Shown: positions 36,101-44,322 of the stretch, in pieces
Position numbering within the stretch: the first letter of the stretch is position 1
How the letters are laid out: every line of letters begins with the position of its first letter
From: G963663365 sp963663365
Lineage (GTDB): Bacteria; Hinthialibacterota; Hinthialibacteria; Hinthialibacterales; G963663365
NCBI GenBank assembly: GCA_963663365.2
Contig: CAXXIH010000001.1
Span: 434,001-498,000, forward strand
DNA: 64,000 nt
Direction of reading: 5' to 3'
The notes under the pieces: generated by a model
The model's database searches: none
What the model saw: only the letters and a program-made list of their open reading frames with translations
What the model was told of the DNA's origin: nothing
Translations under genes and position numbers: made by a program

Positions 36101-36731
36101 GCCGGTTGGGGGCTTTCCTGTCGGTTGTTGTTTTCAGGTCTTCGCCCTCTGCACCCGCCACTCGTTCAATCCCAGCGACTTGAACCTGCAACGCCCAGGC
36201 GTTACCGAGCTGCTCCACCTTTAAGAGCAGCCGGTTTATACCTTTCTTGAGCTTGGCAGGAACGCGGTCCTCACCGGCATCAATACCCCGTCCTGCGCGG
36301 TTGTTGTGCACCAAATCCTGGTTAACCCATACCTTTACACCATCGTTGCTGCGAATTTTCAGTAAGATTTCTTGGTCGCTGTCGGATTGTAGTTGGCAAA
36401 AGGCGTAGACGTTTCCCAGTGGAATCGGCCCACTGTCGAATTCCTTAATGAAGTCCACCAGGCCTAAAGGAGTGCTAAGGGCTGTCTTGAATTTCACACT
36501 TTCATTCGTGCCTGTGGGAATCTCCTGCCCGGCGGCGGGATTGGCGTTCTCTTCACCGCCTAATCCCATCAGAAAATCATAGACAAAACCGTCACTCGGT
36601 TTGTCGTAAGGCAGAGGGCCGGCAATAGTCCACACCGGTATCGAACCGTTTTCACGCAATGGATAGTCTTTGCCATATGAATTTAGTGAAAGCGGCAACA
36701 AGATAAGTGCATAAATTAAATGAGTGCGCAT
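33153..36731 (-). CDS. secreted GH38-like alpha-mannosidase
   Basis: 1192 residues with a signal peptide (THLIYALILLPLSLNSYG). Residues ~28-185 form a beta-sandwich with WTIAGPLPYD and RSNDGVKVWVNQDLVHNN, a module also seen in the 44323 gene. The GH38 catalytic domain starts near 345: HVHTDIGYT (zinc ligands H354 and D356), MAEIATESSLST, and the nucleophile region QNDVNGAAWCLPD (D470). A middle helical domain and large C-terminal beta domains typical of GH38 follow (to ~1190). It should trim alpha-linked mannose outside the cytoplasm. GGAG 9 bp upstream supports the start. The URO-D-like gene follows by 23 bp. Confidence 0.85.
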   Translation of the reverse strand: MRTHLIYALILLPLSLNSYGKDYPLRENGSIPVWTIAGPLPYDKPSDGFVYDFLMGLGGEENANPAAGQEIPTGTNESVKFKTALSTPLGLVDFIKEFDSGPIPLGNVYAFCQLQSDSDQEILLKIRSNDGVKVWVNQDLVHNNRAGRGIDAGEDRVPAKLKKGINRLLLKVEQLGNAWALQVQVAGIERVAGAEGEDLKTTTDRKAPNRLQALPLTQEMPKEKLIETPAQGIVVTFPGSNEISENLLAAKFHCLPLIQNTSNGPRQTLVIDFTSSGLEDAVFKITSPAWPEPQENRIGSIPLGNHRFEFEIPVLESDSTINVSLHSKETEKSWQDIPAPSLKKWTVYLVQHVHTDIGYTRPQTEILPEHLRYIDYVLDFCDLTDDYPDDSKFRWTCEITWAVREYLKRRPEAQINRLKKRVDEGRVELAGMFLNMAEIATESSLSTSLQPIREIQDRLGGVVKTTMQNDVNGAAWCLPDYFEDIGIKYLTMGINQTRSLLPFDMPTPFWWESPSGKRTLAFRADHYHTGNFWKIHEGNIDVFKEGLLNYLSRLEELDYPFDRVSVQYSGYHTDNSPPAMIECDLVREWNETYAWPKLRMATAQEFLQYIEKNHADDLSVHRQAWPDWWTDGFGSAARETAASRQTHSAMLANTGILAMASALGTPIQSDTMQRSAEIQENLLFYDEHTYGAAESISDPMSINSMVQWGQKGSYAWEAVKQAYMLHEEAMGLIQSYIPRADVPTIAVFNTLNWSRSGKIEVFIDHEILPRDRDFRIVDCASGDSIPAQALRSRTEGTYWALWVKDIPACGYKVLRVEVSDGAIATPQPETELKTILENTYYKIEIDPQTAIVISLIDKGTQKELVDIDCEWKLGQVIHEKIKKERALSRGGFERTPLTNIKITPGSNGPLWQSVQFSGDLINTEGVRGEIRLYNVSKEIELVYYLRKLPVREAEAVYTSFPWSPEQGHIAYEAQGGIAVPGRDQLPGSASDWQTVQSFISIRDGDSQIIWGSDAIPLVQLGDFNLGKWMEVTEVEKPHIFSWILNNYWFTNFRATQEGELNWSYYITTANDAANGTATHFGWGHRVPLVSRVFPAGVTSSKQPQWAGSVLPLDSVNVLLAESRPSYYEDAVILHLREMNGTSAVLDLEKNPFPAKLKKIEEVTAIEEHLKDATSKLTFEPYEVKFVKVVFER

Positions 36732-36984
36732 TCAGAGAGCTCCGTTTCGGCCCATCGAGTGAAGGGGGAATATCACCATCGGTGTGTCAAACTACTCCCA
36801 GCGGGCGGATGGATCAACCTGACGAATCCTAGGTGTTGAAGGATGTTTCCGCGGCGTAATTGTAGGATGTCATGGGGGTGGCAACCGCAGGTTAAGGGGG
36901 GCTGCTATCCCGGGAGGTATGAACTGTTATCCCAATTGCTGAATCCTTACTATGTGCAGATAAACTCAACCATCGGAGTGTATC

Positions 36985-38346
36985 GTGAGTGTCAAGCCCA
37001 AAAATCCGGAGCAAAGAATCCCCTCTTCTTGGAGTCCACAGAGTTGGCGGTCATGCCCGGCCTTACAGCAGCCCGAATACGAAGACGAAAAGGCTCTCAA
37101 GCAGAGTTTGGAAACGCTTCAGAAAAAACCACCGCTGGTGGCGGCGGGAGAAATTGAGCGGTTGCGGGGAGAATTGGCGGAAGCGGTGGCAGGCAAACGT
37201 TTTGTACTGCACGGCGGAGATTGCGCTGAACGCTTTATTGATTGTACGGCTCCCTCACTTACAGCGAAACTTCAAGTCCTTTTGCAAATGAGCCTGGTCT
37301 TAACGTATGCCACCCGAAGGCCGGTGATTCGAATCGGTCGCATTGCGGGACAGTATGCCAAGCCGCGTAGTGACAGTGTCGAAATGCGGGATGGGTTCCA
37401 GTTGCCGGTGTACCGGGGCGACCTAGTTAATGCTTTGGAGTTCGAGCCCGATTCCCGCAGGCCGAATCCCGGCCGTATGCTTGAAGGATATCACCATGCG
37501 GCGGCCAGTCTTAATTTTATGCGGGCCCTAATTGAGGGTGGATTTGCAGATTTGCATCATCCCGAACGTTGGGATTTGACTTTTATCAAAGAGAGTGTGC
37601 ATGGCGAGGCTTATCATCAAATTGTCGATGCGATTACGGATGCCATCGCCTTTATGGATACTGTTGGCTCGTCGGCCGAAACCCTGAGACGGGTGGAACT
37701 CTATACCTCGCACGAAGCCCTTTTGCTGCCCTATGAGGAAGCGCTCACCCGTATTCATGAGGAAGGATGCCCTTACAATTTTGGCGCGCATTATTTGTGG
37801 CTTGGGTATCGAACTTCATCGCCCGGTGGAGCGCATGTGGAGTATCTGCGGGGAATTCGAAATCCGGTTGGCGTAAAAATTGGCCCGCAGACAGTTATTG
37901 AGGAACTTCTACAAGTTGTGGGACTCCTCGATCCGGACCGGGAAGCGGGAAAACTAACACTGATTACACGTTTCGGCGAGTCCGCGATTGCCACCGAACT
38001 CCCCCGGTTTATTGAGGCTGTTGAAAAGAGCGGACATCCTGTGCTTTGGAGTTGTGATCCGATGCATGCCAATACGGAAGTCACCCGGGATGGCCGCAAA
38101 ACCCGGCGGCTGGATGCCGTCTTCTCAGAGTTGGAGCAGGCCTTCCATATCCATAGCCGGATGGGAACCCAGTTAGGGGCTGTTCATTTTGAACTGACCG
38201 GCGACACGGTCACGGAGTGCATCGGCGGTTCGGGGGGTGTCACTGAAGCTGATCTTTCGCAGTGCTATGAGACCGCCTGCGATCCCCGGCTTAATGGCGT
38301 ACAGGCCTTGGAACTGGCTTTCCTGATCGCCCGGTTATTACGCTGA
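36985..38346 (+). CDS. class II 3-deoxy-7-phosphoheptulonate (DAHP) synthase
   Basis: 453 residues starting at GTG 36985 with GGAG 7 bp upstream. Class II hallmarks are all visible: SWSPQSWRSCPALQQPEY at the N-terminus, LHGGDCAERF (metal-ligand cysteine C80), GQYAKPRSDS, YRGDLVNA, HWLYTSHEALLLPYE-type core (ELYTSHEALLLPYE), KIGP, VLWSCDPMHANT, VHFELTGDTVTEC and TACDPRLN (His, Glu and Asp ligands). It condenses phosphoenolpyruvate with erythrose-4-phosphate as the first step of the shikimate pathway. Class II forms serve aromatic amino acid or secondary metabolism; no other aro or trp gene is nearby, so this one is isolated. Confidence 0.93.
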   Translation: MSVKPKNPEQRIPSSWSPQSWRSCPALQQPEYEDEKALKQSLETLQKKPPLVAAGEIERLRGELAEAVAGKRFVLHGGDCAERFIDCTAPSLTAKLQVLLQMSLVLTYATRRPVIRIGRIAGQYAKPRSDSVEMRDGFQLPVYRGDLVNALEFEPDSRRPNPGRMLEGYHHAAASLNFMRALIEGGFADLHHPERWDLTFIKESVHGEAYHQIVDAITDAIAFMDTVGSSAETLRRVELYTSHEALLLPYEEALTRIHEEGCPYNFGAHYLWLGYRTSSPGGAHVEYLRGIRNPVGVKIGPQTVIEELLQVVGLLDPDREAGKLTLITRFGESAIATELPRFIEAVEKSGHPVLWSCDPMHANTEVTRDGRKTRRLDAVFSELEQAFHIHSRMGTQLGAVHFELTGDTVTECIGGSGGVTEADLSQCYETACDPRLNGVQALELAFLIARLLR

Positions 38347-38385
38347 TGCCGGTTTGATACCGTTACTGGTGTCCACCTTCCCCTT

Positions 38386-38451
38386 CCTGCCCCCGGCAGG
38401 CAAACTTATGCCTTGTTTATCCCGGCTGCCCGCGGATGGACCATCCAGCGG
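38386..38451 (+). other. two inverted repeats in the aro/mannosidase gap
   Basis: CCTGCC-CCC-GGCAGG (38386-38400) is a perfect 6-bp stem, and CCGCGGATGG-A-CCATCC-A-GCGG (38430-38451) is a near-perfect inverted repeat with one bulged A. They lie between the DAHP synthase stop and the cytoplasmic mannosidase start (ATG 38490). The first lacks a T-run, so it is a poor terminator; the second could be an operator. Confidence 0.45.
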
Positions 38452-38489
38452 CTGTAGAGCCCTTTTATACCAAACCGAGGAACTGATAG

Positions 38490-41400
38490 ATGCCTTATTA
38501 CCAAGAAACCAAAAAGAAAGATCTTCACGCCATTCAAGAGCGTATTAAAAATTCAATGTATACCCCCATCGCGGATTTGAATGTTACCGCCTGGGCAACC
38601 CATGAACCTGTGCCTTTTGCGAAACGCCGCACAGGCAAAAAGATTGAAATGAAGCTGGGCAAAAAGTGGGGCGATCTGTTTGACTGCGCCTGGTTTCAAT
38701 TCCGGGGAACCGTACCCAAGATTGCGGCCGGTCAGAAAGTTGTTTTGCTGATCGATATTAACGGCGAAGCCTGTGTTGTCGATTCGCGCGGAAATCCGGT
38801 ACGCGGGCTAACCAATGTCAATACACCCTATGATGAAGAACTGGGCGTTCCGGTTAAAAGAGTTGTGCAGTTTTTAAAACGCGCAAAGGGTGGCGAAAAA
38901 GTCGATATTTGGGCGGATGCCGGTTGTAACGATCTCTTTGGGCGTTTGAGTGAGAATGGAACGCTTAAAGAAGCCTGCATTGCTATCTGCAATCAGGAAA
39001 TGCGCGCCCTCTATTATGATTTTGAAGTTCTTCATGAACTTATGTTACTTATGCCCACCGAACGCGCACGCCGCCATCGCCTGCTCTTTAAATTGGAAGA
39101 AGCTACGCATTGCCTTTCGGAATACACGGAGGCCGAAGCCAAGGCTGCGCGTGCCGTACTCGCCCCGGAATTGGCCAAAAAGAACGGCGATGCCTCACTT
39201 TCATTAAGCGCCATTGGACACGCACATCTCGACCTTGCCTGGTTGTGGCCGTTACGTGAGAGCTACCGCAAAGGGGCACGCACATTTTCAAATGTGGTCG
39301 AAATGATGGGGCGGTATCCCGATTTTGTTTTTGGTGGCAGCCAACCTCAGCTCTATCAATGGGTGAAAGATCAATATCCGGCGCTCTATCGCAAAGTTAA
39401 AAAACTGGTGGCTGAAGGCCGTTGGGAGCCGCAAGGCGCAATGTGGGTGGAGGCCGATACGAATGTTTCCGGCGGTGAAGCGCTTGTACGGCAATTGGTA
39501 TACGGCAAACGTTTTTTCCGCGATGAGTTTGGCTGGGATGTCGATAATCTATGGTTGCCGGATGTTTTCGGTTATTCGGCCGCGCTTCCTCAGCTGCTTA
39601 AAAAGTCGGGCGTCGATTATTTTATGACGACCAAACTGTCTTGGAGCCAGTTCAATACACACCCGCACCATACTTTTATGTGGGAAGGCATCGACGGAAG
39701 CCAGGTACTTTCCCATCTTGCACCTGAAGGCACCTATAACAGCTCGGCTTTACCGCGTTCCATGATGAAGATCGAACGGCAATTCCTGGATAAAGGAGTT
39801 TCGGACTGTAGTCTGCTTATTTTCGGAATCGGCGACGGTGGCGGTGGCCCCGGTGCGGAGCACCTCGAACGTTTGCAGCGTGAGAAAAACCTCGATGGCA
39901 TAGCCCCCGTTGTGCAGGAGCCTGTCAAAAAATTCTTTGAGCGGATCAGCCGGGATACATCTAATTACCAAACCTGGATTGGTGAACTCTATCTGGAGCG
40001 CCACCAAGGAACGTATACGACTCATGCACGTAATAAACGATTCAACCGGAAAATAGAACTCGCGTTCCGGGAATTGGAACTTTGGGCGGCCTTAGCTCAA
40101 CGCGAAGCAGGTTTGAAATACCCAACACGCGCGCTCGATACGAATTGGAAAGAAGTCCTTCTCTATCAATTCCATGATATCCTCCCCGGATCCTCGATCA
40201 CCCGTGTCTATGATGAATCGCTGGAACGCTACGCGAAGATTGCTGCCGAAACGGAACAGTTAATCGAAAAAGCACAAGCGGCGCTTTGCCGTAAAGTCGA
40301 TTCTTTTGGACTTAAGAAACCCGCTGTCATTAGTAATTCCCTTTCATGGGAACGCAGTGAGTGGCTGAAATTCGGACAGAAGTGGCTGCAAGTTGATGTT
40401 CCTTCATTGGGGTATACAACCATCGATACAGCCTCCGCTGCCCCCGCTGTTCCCGAAGTGACCGCCAAAACGAATCTTATAGAGAACGATATTCTGCGGA
40501 TCCGTTTTAATAAGGACGGAAGCATTCGCTCGGTTTGGGATAAACGGAATGAGCGGGAAGCCATTGCCGAAGGGCAGGCCGCCAATGTGCTCTATGTTTA
40601 TGAGGACAATGGCGATGCTTGGGATGTCGATATTTATTACGATAAGAAAAAGCCGGCCTGCTTCAAATTGCAGTCCAGCCGCGCTCAAATTGATGGGCCT
40701 CATGCGGAACTTCATCAGGTTTATACCTATGGCAAGTCGAAACTCGAACAGAAGATCGTCCTAACCGCCGGAAGCCGCCGCATTGACTTCGTGACAGATG
40801 CCGATTGGCGAGAAGATAACAAAATGTTGCGCGCCTCATTCCCCGTGGCAGTCCGGTCGCCTGAGGTTACCTGTGAAATTCAATTCGGGCAGATCAAACG
40901 GCCGACACATGCGAATACATCATGGGATATGGCCAAATACGAGATTTGCGCACATAAGTGGATCGATCTATCGCAACATGAATATGGTGTGGCCTTGCTC
41001 AATGACTGCAAATACGGACATCGCGTACGCGACCATGTTATGGATATCAATCTTTTGCGCAGCCCAAGCTGGCCGGATCCCGTTGCTGACCGGGCCAAGC
41101 ATCAGTTTACCTATGCGCTGTTCCCTCATGCCGGCGGCCCATGTGAAAGCGGCGTAATCCGTGCGGGCTATGAACTCAATGTACCGTTACGAGCAACTGC
41201 GGTTAAACCATCCAGAGGCGCTATGCCGCCGCGTCATTCAACGCTTGAAATCGACTGCGAAAATGTAATTGTCGAAGCCGTCAAAAAAGCGGAAGACAGT
41301 GACAGTACAATCGTACGGCTTTATGAGAGTTTTGGCGCGACGACCAAAGCCACAATAAACCTGGATGGTGCGCAAAGCGTTCATACTGTAAATCTCATGG

Positions 41401-41492
41401 AAGAAAAGCCCAAGAAACTAAAACTCAAAAAAGGAGCAGTTGAGTTGGAATTTCATCCATTTGAGATTGTGACGCTACAAGTCGCCTATTAG
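38490..41492 (+). CDS. cytoplasmic GH38 alpha-mannosidase
   Basis: 1000 residues without a signal peptide; GAGGAACTGATAG precedes ATG 38490. A short N-terminal beta domain (about 50-200) leads into the GH38 catalytic domain with HAHLDLAWLWP (zinc ligands H246 and D248), FVFGGSQPQLYQWVKD, WVEADTNVSGGEALVRQ and WLPDVFGYSAALPQ (nucleophile D358). The H-D-I-L-P-G-S-S-I-T motif (FHDILPGSSITRVYDE, fourth zinc ligand region) lies near 567. C-terminal beta-sandwich domains finish the protein. Bacterial cytoplasmic members hydrolyse imported alpha-mannosides. It pairs functionally with the exported GH38 at 33153-36731. Confidence 0.93.
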   Translation: MPYYQETKKKDLHAIQERIKNSMYTPIADLNVTAWATHEPVPFAKRRTGKKIEMKLGKKWGDLFDCAWFQFRGTVPKIAAGQKVVLLIDINGEACVVDSRGNPVRGLTNVNTPYDEELGVPVKRVVQFLKRAKGGEKVDIWADAGCNDLFGRLSENGTLKEACIAICNQEMRALYYDFEVLHELMLLMPTERARRHRLLFKLEEATHCLSEYTEAEAKAARAVLAPELAKKNGDASLSLSAIGHAHLDLAWLWPLRESYRKGARTFSNVVEMMGRYPDFVFGGSQPQLYQWVKDQYPALYRKVKKLVAEGRWEPQGAMWVEADTNVSGGEALVRQLVYGKRFFRDEFGWDVDNLWLPDVFGYSAALPQLLKKSGVDYFMTTKLSWSQFNTHPHHTFMWEGIDGSQVLSHLAPEGTYNSSALPRSMMKIERQFLDKGVSDCSLLIFGIGDGGGGPGAEHLERLQREKNLDGIAPVVQEPVKKFFERISRDTSNYQTWIGELYLERHQGTYTTHARNKRFNRKIELAFRELELWAALAQREAGLKYPTRALDTNWKEVLLYQFHDILPGSSITRVYDESLERYAKIAAETEQLIEKAQAALCRKVDSFGLKKPAVISNSLSWERSEWLKFGQKWLQVDVPSLGYTTIDTASAAPAVPEVTAKTNLIENDILRIRFNKDGSIRSVWDKRNEREAIAEGQAANVLYVYEDNGDAWDVDIYYDKKKPACFKLQSSRAQIDGPHAELHQVYTYGKSKLEQKIVLTAGSRRIDFVTDADWREDNKMLRASFPVAVRSPEVTCEIQFGQIKRPTHANTSWDMAKYEICAHKWIDLSQHEYGVALLNDCKYGHRVRDHVMDINLLRSPSWPDPVADRAKHQFTYALFPHAGGPCESGVIRAGYELNVPLRATAVKPSRGAMPPRHSTLEIDCENVIVEAVKKAEDSDSTIVRLYESFGATTKATINLDGAQSVHTVNLMEEKPKKLKLKKGAVELEFHPFEIVTLQVAY

Positions 41493-41495
41493 TTT

Positions 41496-42863
41496 CTAGT
41501 TGGTTGTCTCAAGCAGTTTTCGCCGTAGCCAATCCAAGGATTGGTTGACCTGGCGTGAATTGACAATTTCACCGTGGCCTCGTAACGAAATTCGCTTGAT
41601 TTCAAATCCGTCTTCCAGAGTCCCTAAAACGGCTTTGAAGTAGGGAGTGCTTTCCGGTTCCCGGATTGCCGGACCGACAACCAGCGCCCAAACGTTCGGT
41701 TTCGATTGGCAGATATGTCCTGCGATCTTTTTTAGCAGGTCATCGGCCTCGTTGTCTGTATTGGTTCTGCCTTCAGTTTGGGCCATGCCTAAGACTTTTA
41801 TGATCTTCTGCATGTCCGGCGCAGTGCATCCCCCCAAATAAACTTCGGATGCGCCTTCCGCCCGGCTTAATGCCGCCGCAATCGCACCACCGCTGCCTAT
41901 TTCGGCTGTGACTAATTTGTTTTGTCGCTTTATCAGCAGATTTAAAACGCATTCTTCAAGGCTTAAATCGGAATCGGAATACATATACTCCCCGATAAGT
42001 CCCGCCAATTTTGTTTTTAAGGTTTCAAGCCGTTCGTGGTCCTGTTGAGTATCGTTAGGCAAAGATAATGTCAGATCGACACGGCCCAGATCGAATAATG
42101 ACGAAACCATGACATCGTTGGGCCAGTCCATTTTTGTGTGCATGGTTTCATCGATTTGTGATTCCCCAATCCCGACAAAACGCATTCGAATCGAAGCGCC
42201 AATCCGTCGGATACTGAAACGTTGAGATAAATAGGGGAGCAAGTGGCCGGTAACCATAGGCTGAAGTTCTCGTGGCGGGCCGGGCAGAGCCACAATCACT
42301 TTGGAGCCGGTATCGAAAATCAAACCGACTGCGGTACCGTTCGTATTCGGCAAATAAGCGCCTTTCTCCGGAGTCATCGTCTGGCGCTGCAAATTCTTGC
42401 GCAGTTTTTCCCGGTCATCGATGCCAAAACGTTTGAGCATGGTCTGCATTGCTTCAGGATTTTCTTGAAGCGCAATGCCTGTGAATTTGGAGAGTGTTTC
42501 CCGAGTGACATCGTCATCGGTCGGCCCAAGACCACCCGTGACGATGATGAAATCGGCATTTTTCTCTGCGTAAGAGAGTGCGTCAATTAATTCCTGTTCC
42601 GAATCCCCGACACAGGCTGTAGTCACACACTGGCAGCCTAATGGACCCAACGTGCGCGTGAGAAAGAGTGTATGACCGTCGGCATAAACGCCTCGCAGAA
42701 GTTCTCCCCCGGTGAGCACGATTGAATATCGCGTTGAGTTTATATTGTCGGCAACTTCTTCTGCCGGAGCCTCGATAGAAATAAGCGAAATACTGATTGC
42801 GCAGACTGTATAGATTGAAAACAGAATGTGACTTGATTTGAGGCGTTTAGTATTTGCGGACAT
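41496..42863 (-). CDS. CinA-like protein with N-terminal signal peptide
   Basis: 455 residues. The first ~35 residues are a hydrophobic leader (SIYTVCAISISLISIEAPA), absent from ordinary CinA. Residues ~46-215 are the MoCF-like domain (YSIVLTGGELLRG, IIVTGGLGPTDDDVTRETL, ALPGPPRELQPM, NTNGTAVGL). A middle domain and a CinA C-terminal (PncC-type, nicotinamide mononucleotide deamidase) domain follow from about 300. The PncC motif normally reads TAESCTGG; here it is TAEIGSGG, so the expected catalytic serine is displaced or lost. It converges on the mannosidase with 3 bp between stops and follows the recombinase-chimera gene by 53 bp. Confidence 0.8.
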   Translation of the reverse strand: MSANTKRLKSSHILFSIYTVCAISISLISIEAPAEEVADNINSTRYSIVLTGGELLRGVYADGHTLFLTRTLGPLGCQCVTTACVGDSEQELIDALSYAEKNADFIIVTGGLGPTDDDVTRETLSKFTGIALQENPEAMQTMLKRFGIDDREKLRKNLQRQTMTPEKGAYLPNTNGTAVGLIFDTGSKVIVALPGPPRELQPMVTGHLLPYLSQRFSIRRIGASIRMRFVGIGESQIDETMHTKMDWPNDVMVSSLFDLGRVDLTLSLPNDTQQDHERLETLKTKLAGLIGEYMYSDSDLSLEECVLNLLIKRQNKLVTAEIGSGGAIAAALSRAEGASEVYLGGCTAPDMQKIIKVLGMAQTEGRTNTDNEADDLLKKIAGHICQSKPNVWALVVGPAIREPESTPYFKAVLGTLEDGFEIKRISLRGHGEIVNSRQVNQSLDWLRRKLLETTN

Positions 42864-42916
42864 TGATTATCTGCTGTTGATTAAGTGTGCGTACGGTTAA
42901 GGTGAATCATGATCCA

Positions 42917-44137
42917 TTAGGGGTTGGAATCCAAGATTTCTTGCGCATGGTTATATGTTTCCCGATCGATAAGTGCCTCTTGATTAAAACTTCCCAGGCC
43001 GAGATAAACCGGGTTGCGAAGCACAAGGCCGACGCGTGCGGCATCGAATGCCTCACCGCCTACTGCTGCTCCGCGCGGGGACTCCCATATTTTGGTTACG
43101 GATTGTTGCTCCGTCAGCATCTGAGCGGTCGCTTCAAGCGATTTTGTTTCGAGGAATATTCTGAAAATCGCCTTGACCAGTTCGGCTTCTTTTTCATCTC
43201 TGCTAAATTGGTTTTTGTTCACCCTAAAATCGGAGGCTTGATTAAATATCTTATAGCCAAGAATTGATGAGTTTACGGTCCACCATTCCCCAGTTGTACT
43301 GGTTGATGCCGGCCTGCCCCGTGGTGGTTCAAGATCGGAGATTTTAGGTGACGCGTGTCTCCCGTTTGTAATTATGATGTTATCGAACCAAATTCCGGCT
43401 CCACCCAACATGGCGTTTTCCCAAATGGCAATAGTGTCCAGCCCGCGTTGAATGGATCTGCGAAAGCCGCAGTTTTCACCAATCAGCACTTCATCTCCCC
43501 CCTCCGGCCTGGCATACACGTCGTATTCTTGTTCGTCGATGTCGATCACCATACGCATCGTGATTTTTCTGCCATCCCGGAATTCGACATCATTCATGGC
43601 GACATAGTTTCTCCCGCCACGTCCATCGCCATCGACACATTCAACGATTTGACCTTGCGGAGGCAGCGTGGCAATGGCGCTTAGTTCTTCCCAACCCGAT
43701 GCCGGGTTTCTGTCGCAGTTAAAGTTTCTCGAATCGCAGATTGAAAAGCCGCTATCGAAGCCCCAATGCATCGATCCGACACAACGCCACTCCCAGATTA
43801 CGGTGAGAGTTCCGGTCTTATAAATTGGAAATGTATAGAGAATCCAACGGCCCTTATGCCGGCTCTTGCCTCCGTTGGCGTCCGAGGCCACAAACAGCGC
43901 CTCATTCACGATAAAAGCATCCAGCGGGACTCCTTGATCTCCGTAATACCACGCCGCTTCGCCGCTCTTGGGCTGGCCCGCCAGATCGCCCTCGGCATAG
44001 CCCTCTTTTTGCGAAAAATGGATGCTCAACGTGCTTTGCGCTTGTTCGAATCTCGGAGCCGTTTTCCAGAACAAGCCAACCAGCAAAGCGATGGCCAAGG
44101 TGAACACTGTGATTATATATCGTTTTGAGTGTCTCAT
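42917..44137 (-). CDS. membrane-anchored beta-sandwich protein fused to serine-recombinase DNA-binding domain
   Basis: I start at ATG 44137 (406 residues); the TTG at 44176 would add 13. A membrane segment (YIITVFTLAIALLVGLFW) is followed by a laminin-G/polysaccharide-lyase-like beta-sandwich (about 30-260; GRWILYTFPIYKTG, ICDSRNFNCDRNP, AIWENAMLGGAGIWFDNIII). The last ~125 residues match the Recombinase domain (PF07508 type) of large serine recombinases: ILGYKIFNQ, DEKEAELVKAIFRIFLE, LVLRNPVYLGLGSF and ALIDRETYNHAQEIL. The catalytic resolvase domain is absent. The frame is continuous. Either a genuine fusion or a domain convergence; the function is unknown. Confidence 0.7.
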   Translation of the reverse strand: MRHSKRYIITVFTLAIALLVGLFWKTAPRFEQAQSTLSIHFSQKEGYAEGDLAGQPKSGEAAWYYGDQGVPLDAFIVNEALFVASDANGGKSRHKGRWILYTFPIYKTGTLTVIWEWRCVGSMHWGFDSGFSICDSRNFNCDRNPASGWEELSAIATLPPQGQIVECVDGDGRGGRNYVAMNDVEFRDGRKITMRMVIDIDEQEYDVYARPEGGDEVLIGENCGFRRSIQRGLDTIAIWENAMLGGAGIWFDNIIITNGRHASPKISDLEPPRGRPASTSTTGEWWTVNSSILGYKIFNQASDFRVNKNQFSRDEKEAELVKAIFRIFLETKSLEATAQMLTEQQSVTKIWESPRGAAVGGEAFDAARVGLVLRNPVYLGLGSFNQEALIDRETYNHAQEILDSNP

Positions 44138-44322
44138 TTCCCTTGGGGAATAGCATGGCACCGGCCTTGGCGTCAACCCGTTTGTGCGCTTTTGGATGGA
44201 TCAAACTCTCTGCCCGTCTAAAGAATCGAGAAATTCTGATATCCTGTGTCAAAGAATCGCATTGTCTGATTTCGTGCAGAGGAATTCGCAATCGTAACAA
44301 AACACACTGAGGTATTTGCGCC

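Noticed and set aside
36919..36942. Possible seven-residue leader peptide (MNCYPNC) upstream of the DAHP synthase
   Set aside because: GGGAGG is only 1 bp from the ATG, too close, and there is no run of aromatic codons as in a trp/phe leader.
36843..37157. 104-codon plus-strand frame before the DAHP synthase
   Set aside because: It overlaps the synthase N-terminus in another frame and lacks any family pattern; the synthase GTG start has a good ribosome-binding site.
43766..44128. 120-codon plus-strand frame inside the recombinase-chimera gene
   Set aside because: Antisense to a gene with recognisable domains; no domain or ribosome-binding site of its own.
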